Shown here piece by piece: positions 42,027-50,061 of a DNA stretch of 53,703 nucleotides. The notes under the pieces were generated by a model that saw only the letters and a list, made by a program, of their open reading frames with translations, was not told where the DNA came from and searched no databases. Numbering within the stretch: the first letter of the stretch is position 1; each line of letters begins with the position of its first letter. The DNA comes from CAMXAS01 sp964442435 (GTDB lineage: Bacteria; Bacteroidota; Bacteroidia; Bacteroidales; P3), in NCBI GenBank assembly GCA_964442435.1, contig CAYTZG010000014.1, positions 1 to 53,703 on the forward strand, read 5' to 3'. The translations under genes and the position numbers were made by a program.

Positions 42027-43154
42027 ATGAAAATCGTCAAAATGATAGGCGGCCTGCTGATCGGCTGCCTGGCGGGCCTCCTCATCGGTATGGCGTGCGT
42101 CACGCTGTTCACCGACACGACGCCCGCGGAATTCTTCGCCAAACTGGGAACGCTGGAATTGTCGGAGGGCCTGACGGTGGTGCTCGTCAGCATAGCCGTT
42201 TTCCTCATTTCCCTGTTCCTGTTGATTACGCTCCACGAAGCCGGCCACTTGGTCTTCGGCCTCTTGAGCGGCTACCGCTTCGTCTCGTTCCGCATCCTCA
42301 ACGTCACGTTCATCAAACTGGACGGCCGGCTGCGCGTCAAACGGTTCTCGGTGGCCGGCACCGGCGGCCAATGCCTGCTGACGCCGCCCGACAAACCGCT
42401 GTCCGAGATTCCGGTATTTTGGTACAATTTGGGCGGCGTGGCGGCCAACCTCATCGCCCTGCTCCTCGTAGCGCCGTTGCTGTGCCTCGACCTATCCCCC
42501 CTCGCGCGGACGTCCATCGTGATTTTCTGTTTGACCGACCTTTTCCTGATGCTGACCAACGGCATCCCGATGCGGCTCGGCGGCATCGCCAACGATGCGC
42601 ACAACGCTTTGGAACTCAACCGCAATGAGCGGAGCAAACGCGCCATGGTGTTGCAGTTGCGCGCCAACGCTTTGGTGCAGGCCGGCGTCCGCCCCAAGGA
42701 TATGCCCGCCGCTTGGTTCGAAACGCCCGCCGATATCGACTATAAAAACGCCATAGAAGTCTCGCTGCCGCTTATGGCGGCCTCGCGGCTCATCGACCTC
42801 ATGGCGTGGGAAGAAGCCTACGCCGCCTTCGACGCGCTCTACGCCCATCGGGAACAAATCCTGCCGCTTTACGTCAAGGAAATAGCCTGTGAATTGATTT
42901 TCTGCGCTTTGATAACGGGTCGAACCGACTACGCGCAAAGCCTCTACACCGAAGATATCAAACGTTACCTGACCGTTTACCGCAAGGTCATGTCTTCCAA
43001 AGAACGCATCCTCTGCGCCATCCATCTGCTTCTGGAACACGACCGCCCAAAGGCGCAGGCCATTTACGAGGCCGTCCGCCAACGGCAAGGCGCCTATCTG
43101 TTGCAGGGCGAGGTTCAAAGCGACGTGGCCATCATGGAAGCGATGCTCGCTTGA
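42027..43154 (+). CDS. M50-type membrane zinc metalloprotease
   Basis: 375 residues. Two N-terminal membrane helices; the second leads into the zinc motif HEAGH (70-74). Further membrane segments lie at about 135-155 and 163-180. A plausible third ligand is D190 in the NGIPMRLGGIANDAH region (178-192), which resembles the NxxP...D element of site-2 proteases. Residues 195-375 form a soluble helical domain resembling tetratricopeptide repeats (AWEEAYAAFDALYAHREQIL). The start is ATG at 42027, 31 bp after nuoN. Such enzymes cleave membrane proteins or pass peptides; the substrate is unknown. Confidence 0.8.
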   Translation: MKIVKMIGGLLIGCLAGLLIGMACVTLFTDTTPAEFFAKLGTLELSEGLTVVLVSIAVFLISLFLLITLHEAGHLVFGLLSGYRFVSFRILNVTFIKLDGRLRVKRFSVAGTGGQCLLTPPDKPLSEIPVFWYNLGGVAANLIALLLVAPLLCLDLSPLARTSIVIFCLTDLFLMLTNGIPMRLGGIANDAHNALELNRNERSKRAMVLQLRANALVQAGVRPKDMPAAWFETPADIDYKNAIEVSLPLMAASRLIDLMAWEEAYAAFDALYAHREQILPLYVKEIACELIFCALITGRTDYAQSLYTEDIKRYLTVYRKVMSSKERILCAIHLLLEHDRPKAQAIYEAVRQRQGAYLLQGEVQSDVAIMEAMLA

Positions 43155-43158
43155 TAAA

Positions 43159-43608
43159 TCACCCTTCCCGCGCCAACAGCGCACGGCAGCCGGCGTTCAC
43201 CTGCCGCCAGGTAAGGTCGAAATCGCGCGTGTACCACGGGTCGGCGATGTCACCGGGTGTGGGCGTAAAGTCCAACAGCCGGCACACCTTGCCGTCGGTA
43301 TCCTGACCGATGATGCGGCGGATATTGGCCAAATTCTGCGTATCCATCGCCACAATAAGGTCGTAATGGCGGTAGTCGGCCAACGTCATCCGGCGGGCCG
43401 CATGCGCCGAACAGTCGATGCCGGCCGCTTCCAACAGCCGGCGCACGGGCGGATACACCCCGTTGCCGATTTCTTCGGCCGAGGTGGCGGCCGAGGCGAT
43501 TTCAAACCCGGCCGACCGGCCGGCCTCCGCCACCATCGCTTTCATCACATATTCCGCCATGGGCGAACGGCAGATGTTGCCATGGCACACAAACAAGATT
43601 TTCTTCAT
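43159..43608 (-). CDS. Low-molecular-weight protein-tyrosine phosphatase
   Basis: 149 residues. The catalytic loop VCHGNICRSPMAE comes directly after the start (Cys and Arg of C-x5-R), and the general acid aspartate is in DPWYTRDF. It removes phosphate from phosphotyrosine; in bacteria such enzymes often act on capsule or exopolysaccharide kinases, but no such kinase is near. An ATG two codons earlier (43614) is possible. It follows the TPM protein gene by 11 bp. Confidence 0.94.
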   Translation of the reverse strand: MKKILFVCHGNICRSPMAEYVMKAMVAEAGRSAGFEIASAATSAEEIGNGVYPPVRRLLEAAGIDCSAHAARRMTLADYRHYDLIVAMDTQNLANIRRIIGQDTDGKVCRLLDFTPTPGDIADPWYTRDFDLTWRQVNAGCRALLAREG

Positions 43609-43619
43609 ACGCATTCCGT

Positions 43620-44477
43620 TTACCACCGGCCGCCGGCACCGCCGCCACCGAATCCACCCCCGCCGAAGCCGCCGAAACCGCCACCGCCGCCCGAGAAGCC
43701 GCCCCAAGAGCCGCTGTGCGAACTATTGCCGCTATGCGACAGCAGCCAGAGCAGCCCCATGGCCGCACCGAGACCGCCGTCTCCGTCGCCCCCGCCGTTG
43801 AAGCCGTCCTTGTTGCGCTTATGCGCCCGCACCAAGGCCACGATAAACAGCAGGAAGGCGAACAGAATCATGCAACCCGCCACCACTATCGCCACCAGCT
43901 CGTCGTCGCCCATATAGCGGTCGGCCTTGATTTCGCCGCTGGCCAAGGCCTTCAACACTTTCAGCGCGGCCTGCGTGCCGCCGTAGTAATCGTCTTCGCG
44001 GAAACGCGGTATCATCTCGTCTTCGATAATGCGTTTGCAGACCGCATCGGGAATCACCCCCTCCAAGCCGTAGCCCGTGGCGATGAACACCTCGCCGCCC
44101 TCGTCCGCCCGCTTGGGCTTGATGAGCACGACGATGCCGTTGTCGAATTCGGCCTGTCCCACGCCCCATCGCTTGCCTATTTCGTAGGCCATGTCGGCCG
44201 CCGCGTAGCCGCCCAGCGACGGCAACGTCACAACCGCTATCTGGTTGGAGGTCGTATCGTTGAACGCCACAAGTTCCCATTCCATCGTCTGCCGCTGCGT
44301 CACCGTAAAGACATCCGCCAGGTCGTTGACCAAACGCGGCGGCACCGGCCGCGCCGGCACCTGCGCCTGCAACGCGCCGCCCACGGCAAGGGCCGTCCAT
44401 ACCATCCACGACCATACCGCCGTCAAGACCATGCCCGAAAGGCCGGCTCCCCGCCGGAAACACCCGTCACTTTTCAT
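43620..44477 (-). CDS. TPM-domain membrane protein with glycine-rich tail (YgcG family)
   Basis: 285 residues. Signal peptide (hydrophobic WMVWTALAVGGALQAQ), then the TPM phosphatase-like domain (LVNDLADVFT, TSNQIAVVTLPSLGGY, WGVGQAEFDNGIVVLIKPK), a membrane helix (about 195-215, VAIVVAGCMILFAFLLFI), and a tail of about 60 residues made almost only of Gly, Ser and Phe (e.g. GGGGGFGGFGGGGF). Upstream in-frame ATGs (44495, 44525) lie inside the previous gene; the 44477 start is an estimate. Usually linked with lemA, as here. Function not known. Confidence 0.88.
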   Translation of the reverse strand: MKSDGCFRRGAGLSGMVLTAVWSWMVWTALAVGGALQAQVPARPVPPRLVNDLADVFTVTQRQTMEWELVAFNDTTSNQIAVVTLPSLGGYAAADMAYEIGKRWGVGQAEFDNGIVVLIKPKRADEGGEVFIATGYGLEGVIPDAVCKRIIEDEMIPRFREDDYYGGTQAALKVLKALASGEIKADRYMGDDELVAIVVAGCMILFAFLLFIVALVRAHKRNKDGFNGGGDGDGGLGAAMGLLWLLSHSGNSSHSGSWGGFSGGGGGFGGFGGGGFGGGGAGGRW

Positions 44478-44946
44478 CGTCCATAGAGATTTCATCCGAC
44501 AATTCGTTTTTATCATAGACCGCATCGTAAGGAAACGCCTCTTTGAGCCGCTGCCCCACCTCGCCTATCGCCTCCACGATGCCGTCCGCCAACGCGCCCT
44601 CCTTGAAGCGGGCCGTCATGGCCGCGTGCGTCTGCGCCCAATAGCCGTCGCCCAGCTTGCTGTGGATGCCCACGTCGCCGATAATGGCCGACTTGCGGTC
44701 GTCCACGGCCACATAAATCAGCACGCCGTTGCGCAAGAACGTCTTGTGCATCTTCAGTTTCTTGAACCACCAGGCGGCACGGTCCAGCACGTCCTCGGCG
44801 CACAGCCGCTCCACGCGTAACCGTATCTCGCCCGACGTCTGCCGTTCGGCCTCGCCGATGGCCTTGACGATTCGTTCCTTTTCTTCCGCCGTCAACAGCG
44901 GTTCCCGTTTTTCCCCCATAAATCGCTTCTTTTCACGCATAATCAA
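44467..44946 (-). CDS. Small TPM-domain protein
   Basis: 159 residues. A single TPM domain without signal or membrane segment: TSGEIRLRVERL, WWFKKLKMHKTFLRNGVLIYVAVDDRKSAIIGD (key part GVLIYVAVDDRKSAIIGD), GIHSKLGDGYW. Part of the lemA-TPM-TPM cluster found in Bacteroidota. Several ATGs near the start (44946, 44940, 44919) are possible. Confidence 0.88.
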   Translation of the reverse strand: MIMREKKRFMGEKREPLLTAEEKERIVKAIGEAERQTSGEIRLRVERLCAEDVLDRAAWWFKKLKMHKTFLRNGVLIYVAVDDRKSAIIGDVGIHSKLGDGYWAQTHAAMTARFKEGALADGIVEAIGEVGQRLKEAFPYDAVYDKNELSDEISMDDEK

Positions 44947-45008
44947 AAACAGCCACGGCGGAATACCGTTCCCGCCATGGCTGCCTGAGTCCGTAGTTGG
45001 CCACGGCC

Positions 45009-45605
45009 CTACTTGCCGAAGTCGAAGTTGACTTCCGGCGCGGTTTCCGCACCCGGCTGCGCCGAAAAATACGGTTTCTTCTCAAAGCCGAACATACCGG
45101 CCATGAGGTTGGTCGGGAAGCGGCGCAGGCGCGTGTTATAGACCTGTACCACCTCGTTGAAGTTCTTGCGTTCCACGCTGATACGGTTTTCCGTACCTTC
45201 CAGTTGCGCCTGCAGGTCGCGGAAATTCTGCGTGGCCTTCAAGTCCGGATAACGTTCCACCGTTACCATAAGCCGACCCAAAGCCGAACTGACCTGACCC
45301 TGCGCCTGTTCAAACTGCGCCAGACTTTCGGCCGTCAGGTTCTCAGGCGATATCTTGACCTGCGTCGCGGCCGCCCGCGCTTCGATGACCGACGTCAACG
45401 TGGACTGCTCGAAATCGGCCGCCCCTTTCACGGTGTTGACGAGGTTCGGAATCAAATCCGCCCTGCGTTGATAGACGTTCTCCACCTGCGCCCAAGCCGA
45501 GTTGACCTTTTCTTCGGCCTTGACGAGTTTATTGTACGTCGAACCCATCCACATGCCCAATACGACCACGACGATGAGCACGACAATCCAAACTTTAGCT
45601 TTCAT
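45009..45605 (-). CDS. lemA: LemA-family membrane protein
   Basis: 198 residues. One N-terminal membrane helix (IVVLIVVVVLGMWMG, about 6-20) with the family motif NKLVKAEEKVNSAWAQVENVYQRR after it, then a helical soluble part (GRLMVTVERYPDLKATQNF, YNTRLRRFPTNLMAGMFGF). Located 26 bp after htpG and before the TPM genes; the heat-shock neighbour suggests an envelope stress role, which is inference. Confidence 0.93.
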   Translation of the reverse strand: MKAKVWIVVLIVVVVLGMWMGSTYNKLVKAEEKVNSAWAQVENVYQRRADLIPNLVNTVKGAADFEQSTLTSVIEARAAATQVKISPENLTAESLAQFEQAQGQVSSALGRLMVTVERYPDLKATQNFRDLQAQLEGTENRISVERKNFNEVVQVYNTRLRRFPTNLMAGMFGFEKKPYFSAQPGAETAPEVNFDFGK

Positions 45606-45631
45606 GTTTCCTATTGTTTTTTGTGTTTTAC

Positions 45632-47686
45632 TTAATCAATCATATCCACGCTGCGCTTGACGAACGTGTGCAAGGCCTCGCCCTTGAGCAGGCCGTTCGA
45701 CAACAGGGCCAGGTCGATGAGCTGCCCGATGGTCTTGTCGCCGGCGGCGTATTGACGCAACTGTTCGCGCTCCTCTTTCTCCACCTCGGCAATCTGCTTC
45801 TGCAGTTCGTCGATGCGGTCCTTGTCCGAAGCCGGCTTGTCGGCCTCCTTCAAATCCTTGGACAGATCCTCGATGTCTTTCTTCTGTTTCTGCAAATCCG
45901 CCACTTTGGCCTGCAACGGGTTCAGCGTATCGTCCAAAGCCTTGCCCGCGCGTTCCAACACGGCCTTTATCAAGCGGTGGTCGGTATTGACGACGATGTT
46001 CAGCTGGTCGCCCATCTGCCCGTAGAAACTCATCTCCGGATTGATTTCGGCCATTTCCTTCATACGCCGCATATATTCGGAACGCGCCACGAGCACCGGC
46101 TCGGCCTCCTCGCCCATGGGTTGCAGTTCCACATGATACATACCGCCGGTTTTGGGCAACTGCGTGTCGAACAGGCCACGCATCCGCTTCTGTTGCTCGG
46201 CCGTCCACGTCAGCTTACGGTCGTCCGCCTTCGGAATCAGCCGGTCGGCCACGTCGGAATCGACGCGCACGAACCGCCAGTCGCTGTGTTTCTGTTCCAA
46301 GAAATTGATGAACGGCGTTTCCAGACTGCCGTCCATAATCAGCACGTCGTAGCCCTTGGCCTTGGCCGCCTGTATATAGGCGTACTGGTCGTCGGACGCC
46401 TGCGCGTAAAGGAACACGACCTTGTTGTCCCTGTCGGTCTGCTGTTCCTTGATGGCGCTGACATATTCCTCCAAGCCGTAATATTTCCCGTCGGTATTCT
46501 TCAACAGATAGAATTTTTCGGCGCGTTCGGCAAATTTCTCGTCGGTCAGCATCCCGTACTGGATGAAAATCTTGAGGTCGTCCCACTTCGTCTCGAAATC
46601 CTTGCGCTCGTTCTTATACAGCCCCTCTATGCTGTCGGCCACCTTCTTCGTGATGTGCGACGATATTTTCTTGACGTTGCGGTCGCTCTGCAGATACGAA
46701 CGCGACACGTTGAGCGGGATGTCGGGCGAGTCGATGACGCCGTGCAACAACGTCAGGTAGTCGGGCACGATGCCTTCCACCGAATCGGTCACATAGACCT
46801 GGTTGCTGTAAAGCTGAATCTTGTTCTTCTGCAATTCCAGCCGCGAATTGATCTTGGGGAAATACAGGATGCCGGTCAGCGTAAACGGGTAATCCACATT
46901 GAGGTGGATATGGAACAGCGGGTCGGCCGCGGCCGGATACAGGTCGTGATAGAATTTCTCGTAGTCCTCGGCCTTGAGTTCCGACGGCTTGCGCGTCCAG
47001 GCCGGATGCGTGTCGTTGACAATCAGGTCGCGGTCGGTGTCATGATAGGCGCCGTCTTTCCATTCCTTTTCCTTGCCGCAGACGATTTCCACGGGCAGGA
47101 AGCGGCAGTACTTGCGCAACAGCCATTCCACGCGCTCTTCTTCCGAAAACTCCTTCTCCTCCTTGCTCAGATACAGAATCACGTCCGTCCCCCGTTCGGC
47201 GCGTTCGGCCTCGGCCATCGTGAACTCGGTCGTGCCCGTGCAGCTCCAGCGTACCGCCGGCGCGTCGTCTTTGTAGGAGCGCGTCACGATTTCCACCTTG
47301 TCACTCACCATAAAGGCCGAATAGAAGCCAAGCCCGAAATGCCCGATGATGGCCTGGGCGTTGTCCTTGTATTTCTTCATGAACTCCTCGGCGCCGGAGA
47401 AGGCGATTTGGTTGATGTATTTGTCCACCTCCTCGGCCGTCATGCCGATGCCGTTGTCCGATATGGTCAGCGTGCCGGCCTTGGCGTCGGGCGTCACCGT
47501 AACGCGCAGGTTATCGACGCTGCCCTTGAATTCACCGGTCGAAGCCAACGTCTTGAGCTTCTGCGTGGCATCCACGGCGTTCGACACCAGCTCTCTCAAA
47601 AATATCTCATGGTCCGAATACAGGAACTTTTTGATAATCGGAAACAAATCCTGGGTGGAAACCCCTATCTTTCCTTTGGTTTTCAT
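45632..47686 (-). CDS. htpG: Chaperone protein HtpG (Hsp90)
   Basis: ATP-dependent chaperone in the cytoplasm. 684 residues. GHKL ATPase motifs in the N-terminal domain: FLRELVSNAVDATQKL (Glu and Asn), TISDNGIGMTAEEV, and GHFGLGFYSAFMV. The middle domain has the catalytic RGTDVILYLS and NVSRSYLQSD segments. Its promoter region matches a sigma-54 site instead of the usual -7 box; lemA and TPM genes follow closely. Confidence 0.98.
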   Translation of the reverse strand: MKTKGKIGVSTQDLFPIIKKFLYSDHEIFLRELVSNAVDATQKLKTLASTGEFKGSVDNLRVTVTPDAKAGTLTISDNGIGMTAEEVDKYINQIAFSGAEEFMKKYKDNAQAIIGHFGLGFYSAFMVSDKVEIVTRSYKDDAPAVRWSCTGTTEFTMAEAERAERGTDVILYLSKEEKEFSEEERVEWLLRKYCRFLPVEIVCGKEKEWKDGAYHDTDRDLIVNDTHPAWTRKPSELKAEDYEKFYHDLYPAAADPLFHIHLNVDYPFTLTGILYFPKINSRLELQKNKIQLYSNQVYVTDSVEGIVPDYLTLLHGVIDSPDIPLNVSRSYLQSDRNVKKISSHITKKVADSIEGLYKNERKDFETKWDDLKIFIQYGMLTDEKFAERAEKFYLLKNTDGKYYGLEEYVSAIKEQQTDRDNKVVFLYAQASDDQYAYIQAAKAKGYDVLIMDGSLETPFINFLEQKHSDWRFVRVDSDVADRLIPKADDRKLTWTAEQQKRMRGLFDTQLPKTGGMYHVELQPMGEEAEPVLVARSEYMRRMKEMAEINPEMSFYGQMGDQLNIVVNTDHRLIKAVLERAGKALDDTLNPLQAKVADLQKQKKDIEDLSKDLKEADKPASDKDRIDELQKQIAEVEKEEREQLRQYAAGDKTIGQLIDLALLSNGLLKGEALHTFVKRSVDMID

Positions 47687-47730
47687 GGTTTTGCTTGGTT
47701 TTTATTGGGTAAACTACGGGCAGACGTTAC

Positions 47731-47747
47731 AGCATAGACCGTGCCAA
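47731..47747 (-). promoter_or_regulatory. Sigma-54-type -24/-12 promoter of htpG
   Basis: On the minus strand TTGGCACG-N4-ATGCT fits the consensus (C/T)TGGCACG-N4-TTGC(A/T) with one mismatch. The GG and GC pairs are exactly 10 nt apart, as required for RpoN. It lies about 45-60 nt before the ATG, a suitable distance. No TAnnTTTG box is present in the gap. An inverted repeat (CCAAAACG at 47744-47751, CGTTTTGG at 47793-47800) flanks it upstream. Confidence 0.65.
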
Positions 47748-47800
47748 AACGCAGGGGGCTGTCAGGATGACATTTTTTTGCGTGTGACCCGACGTTTTGG
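47744..47800. repeat. Inverted repeat upstream of htpG
   Basis: Two perfect 8-bp arms (47744-47751 and 47793-47800) 41 bp apart. One arm overlaps the -24 element. It might be a binding site or part of a terminator of the upstream gene. Confidence 0.45.
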
Positions 47801-47810
47801 CCGCCTTGCC

Positions 47811-48701
47811 CTATTCCGCGCAGGCGTCCGAAGCGGCCGGCGCGACGATGGCCGTCTGCGCCGCGGACAGGGTCTGCGGGTCTAATTCCGAGCCGTTCAG
47901 GCTGTGCGGTATGAGGAAGACCGCCCAAACCACGACGGCCACCGCCACCGTAACCCAGCGACGGGCGGCGAAGCGTTGGCAGAAGGCCTCGAAGCCCCAG
48001 GCGGTCATCAAGGCCAACAGCATAAGCAGCGTCTTGTTGTCGGTCAGGTCCGTCCCCATCGGGAAGCCCGTCCAGTAAGGGCCGAACGCATAGTGTTGCA
48101 CGAGCGGTCCGAAGACGAAGCCGCCCAACAGCAGCGAGGCCAGCCCCAAGTAAAGGTATTTTTTATAGGCTGCGAACCGGCAGAGCGCGAAGCCGCCCGC
48201 CACCGTGATGAACAGCATGGAGAGGAACATGAACAGGATGTGCGGAATGAGGCAGGCCGCCGGCACCTTGCCCTTGAAACGGAGCACGACCGGCTCGGCG
48301 GCCGGATAGACCGCACCTTCGGCCTCCACATAATACTGCCATTTTCCGGCGGCCGGCAGGGCCGGAAGCCAGGCTTCCCACTCGCCCGCGCCCGTGACGC
48401 GCATCTCGCGTGCCATATAGGCTTCGCCCGCTATCTCCGGGTAGTGTCTGTAATACAGCCGCGCGGACTCCGTGCCCGCCGGCGCCTTGCTGGCACCGCT
48501 ATAGACCGCCGCGTCGCGCACGGGCACGGTCACGCGCACGGCTTCCGGCCCGCCGCTGCGCGGCAAACGGAACGTGTTCCGTTGGCCGGCCGCCGTCACC
48601 ATTGTCTGCCGCAACGGGTTCGTCGGCCCCGTCATCCGTTGATACACGCTACTGCCCAAGGTCAACAGCACCGCCACTATCCAAATCAAAGTCTTTTTCA
48701 T
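47811..48701 (-). CDS. Polytopic membrane protein of unknown function
   Basis: 296 residues that I do not recognise as a named family. An N-terminal signal or anchor (4-18) is followed by a soluble, probably Ig-like external part (about 40-142, with EWEAWLPALPAAGKWQYYVE) and four membrane helices at about 147-175, 183-205, 222-241 and 249-267. Notable residues in or at the helices are H154 (IPHIL), H203 (VQHYAFGPYW), H266 (IPHSL), and a polar loop FPMGTDLTDNKT (213-224). Three histidines near the membrane could bind heme or metal, but this is speculation. It follows the M28 peptidase by 39 bp on the same strand. Confidence 0.8.
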   Translation of the reverse strand: MKKTLIWIVAVLLTLGSSVYQRMTGPTNPLRQTMVTAAGQRNTFRLPRSGGPEAVRVTVPVRDAAVYSGASKAPAGTESARLYYRHYPEIAGEAYMAREMRVTGAGEWEAWLPALPAAGKWQYYVEAEGAVYPAAEPVVLRFKGKVPAACLIPHILFMFLSMLFITVAGGFALCRFAAYKKYLYLGLASLLLGGFVFGPLVQHYAFGPYWTGFPMGTDLTDNKTLLMLLALMTAWGFEAFCQRFAARRWVTVAVAVVVWAVFLIPHSLNGSELDPQTLSAAQTAIVAPAASDACAE

Positions 48702-48740
48702 AATATCGTCGCTTTATGATTCCGTATGGTATATTATATA

Positions 48741-50057
48741 TTATAATGGTATGCGCAACGTCTTGCGCTCGGCATGGCCGTCCGCCACCCCGCATTCGGC
48801 TTCCAACTCCACGGTCTCGCCGGCTTGAAGCGTGGCCAACACCCGCATATAATCCTCTATCGTATGCAAGGGCACGCCATTGAGCCGCAACAGACGGTCG
48901 CCCGTGCGCAACCCCGCCCGGTACGCCGGCTTGCCCTCCACCACGAGCATCGCCTTGAGCCCCTCGCTGCCGTCGTCGGTCGCGTTGATGTCGGGCATCA
49001 GGCCCAGCGTTACCTTGAACTTGCCCTTGGTCATCGTCGGCGCCGCGCTGCCCGTAGAGGTAAAATGCCAGGCACCGCCGACGCGGGCGGCGGCCTTCAC
49101 CGTATTGCGGAGCACGTGCAGCAGACGCGCCATGCCCGCATAGCACAGCGTCTCCGGCCTGTCGTCCGGCGTGTGGTAGGTTTGGGTGGGCGGCGTGGCG
49201 AAGAAAAACACCGGGATTTGGCGCGCATAGAAGGCCGCATGGTCCGAAGGCCCATGGCCGCCGGCGATGGTATGAACCGACAGGCCGCTGCCCTCGCCCA
49301 CGTTCTCCAATACGCCGGCGGCCTCCCGCGCCGTGCCGGCGCCCGACACCGTAAAGGCGGTATCGCACAGCCCGCCCAGCATATCCATATTGATCATCAG
49401 GTCTATCCGCTCCTGCGGCACCGGCAGGTGCTCCACGAAATAGGTAGAGCCGCACAGCCCGATTTCCTCGCCGCTGAACGCGACGAACACCAGCGTGCGC
49501 TGCACCGGATGCGCGGCGAAATAGTCGGCCAGTTCCAACAGCGCGGCCACGCCGCTCGCGTTGTCGTCCGCCCCGTAATGGACAGCGGGCGTGCCGGGTC
49601 TGAGCGAGCCCGCCTTGTCGCCCATGCCCAGATGGTCGAAATGCGCGCCCAACACGATGTAACGGTGCTGCAAGGCCGGGTCGGTGCCCTGCACCAAGCC
49701 CACGACGTTGCGCGTCGAAAGGCTGTCGCCCCACGAGGCGCGCATACGGTAGGGCTGCCAGAACACCTGTTGCGGCGGCATCCCCGCCCTATACGGTTGG
49801 CCGTTCTCCAAGGCCATAAGCCCGCCCTCGGCAAAGCGGCCCGCGATATAGTCGGCCGCGAGGCTGTCGCCCGCCGACCCCGTGAGCCGGCCCGCCATGC
49901 GTTCCGACGCCAGATAGTCCACCGTTTGCCGCAAGCGCAACGTATCGGCCGGCCGCCAAACCTCCGCCAACGCGGCTTTGGCCGCGCCGCCCGTCAGGAG
50001 CGCCACCCCCAAGGCCACGCCCACGGTCATCCGTCCGAACCCTGTCAAAAATCCCAT
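48741..50057 (-). CDS. M28-family metallopeptidase with C-terminal PDZ-like domain
   Basis: 438 residues. Signal peptide (VGVALGVALLTGGAAKA). The zinc aminopeptidase domain carries the five ligand motifs: GAHFDHLG, HYGADDNASG, FSGEEIGLCGS, INMDMLG and YHTPDD. It is followed by a PDZ-like domain (about 350-435) with GKPAYRAGLRTGDRLLRLNGVPL. Likely periplasmic or extracellular peptide trimming. It begins 4 bp after the response regulator stop, so it is co-transcribed with the two-component system. Confidence 0.93.
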   Translation of the reverse strand: MGFLTGFGRMTVGVALGVALLTGGAAKAALAEVWRPADTLRLRQTVDYLASERMAGRLTGSAGDSLAADYIAGRFAEGGLMALENGQPYRAGMPPQQVFWQPYRMRASWGDSLSTRNVVGLVQGTDPALQHRYIVLGAHFDHLGMGDKAGSLRPGTPAVHYGADDNASGVAALLELADYFAAHPVQRTLVFVAFSGEEIGLCGSTYFVEHLPVPQERIDLMINMDMLGGLCDTAFTVSGAGTAREAAGVLENVGEGSGLSVHTIAGGHGPSDHAAFYARQIPVFFFATPPTQTYHTPDDRPETLCYAGMARLLHVLRNTVKAAARVGGAWHFTSTGSAAPTMTKGKFKVTLGLMPDINATDDGSEGLKAMLVVEGKPAYRAGLRTGDRLLRLNGVPLHTIEDYMRVLATLQAGETVELEAECGVADGHAERKTLRIPL

Positions 50058-50061
50058 ATCC

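Noticed and set aside
45614..47737. 707-codon open frame on the plus strand
   Set aside because: Antisense to htpG, whose ATPase motifs are intact.
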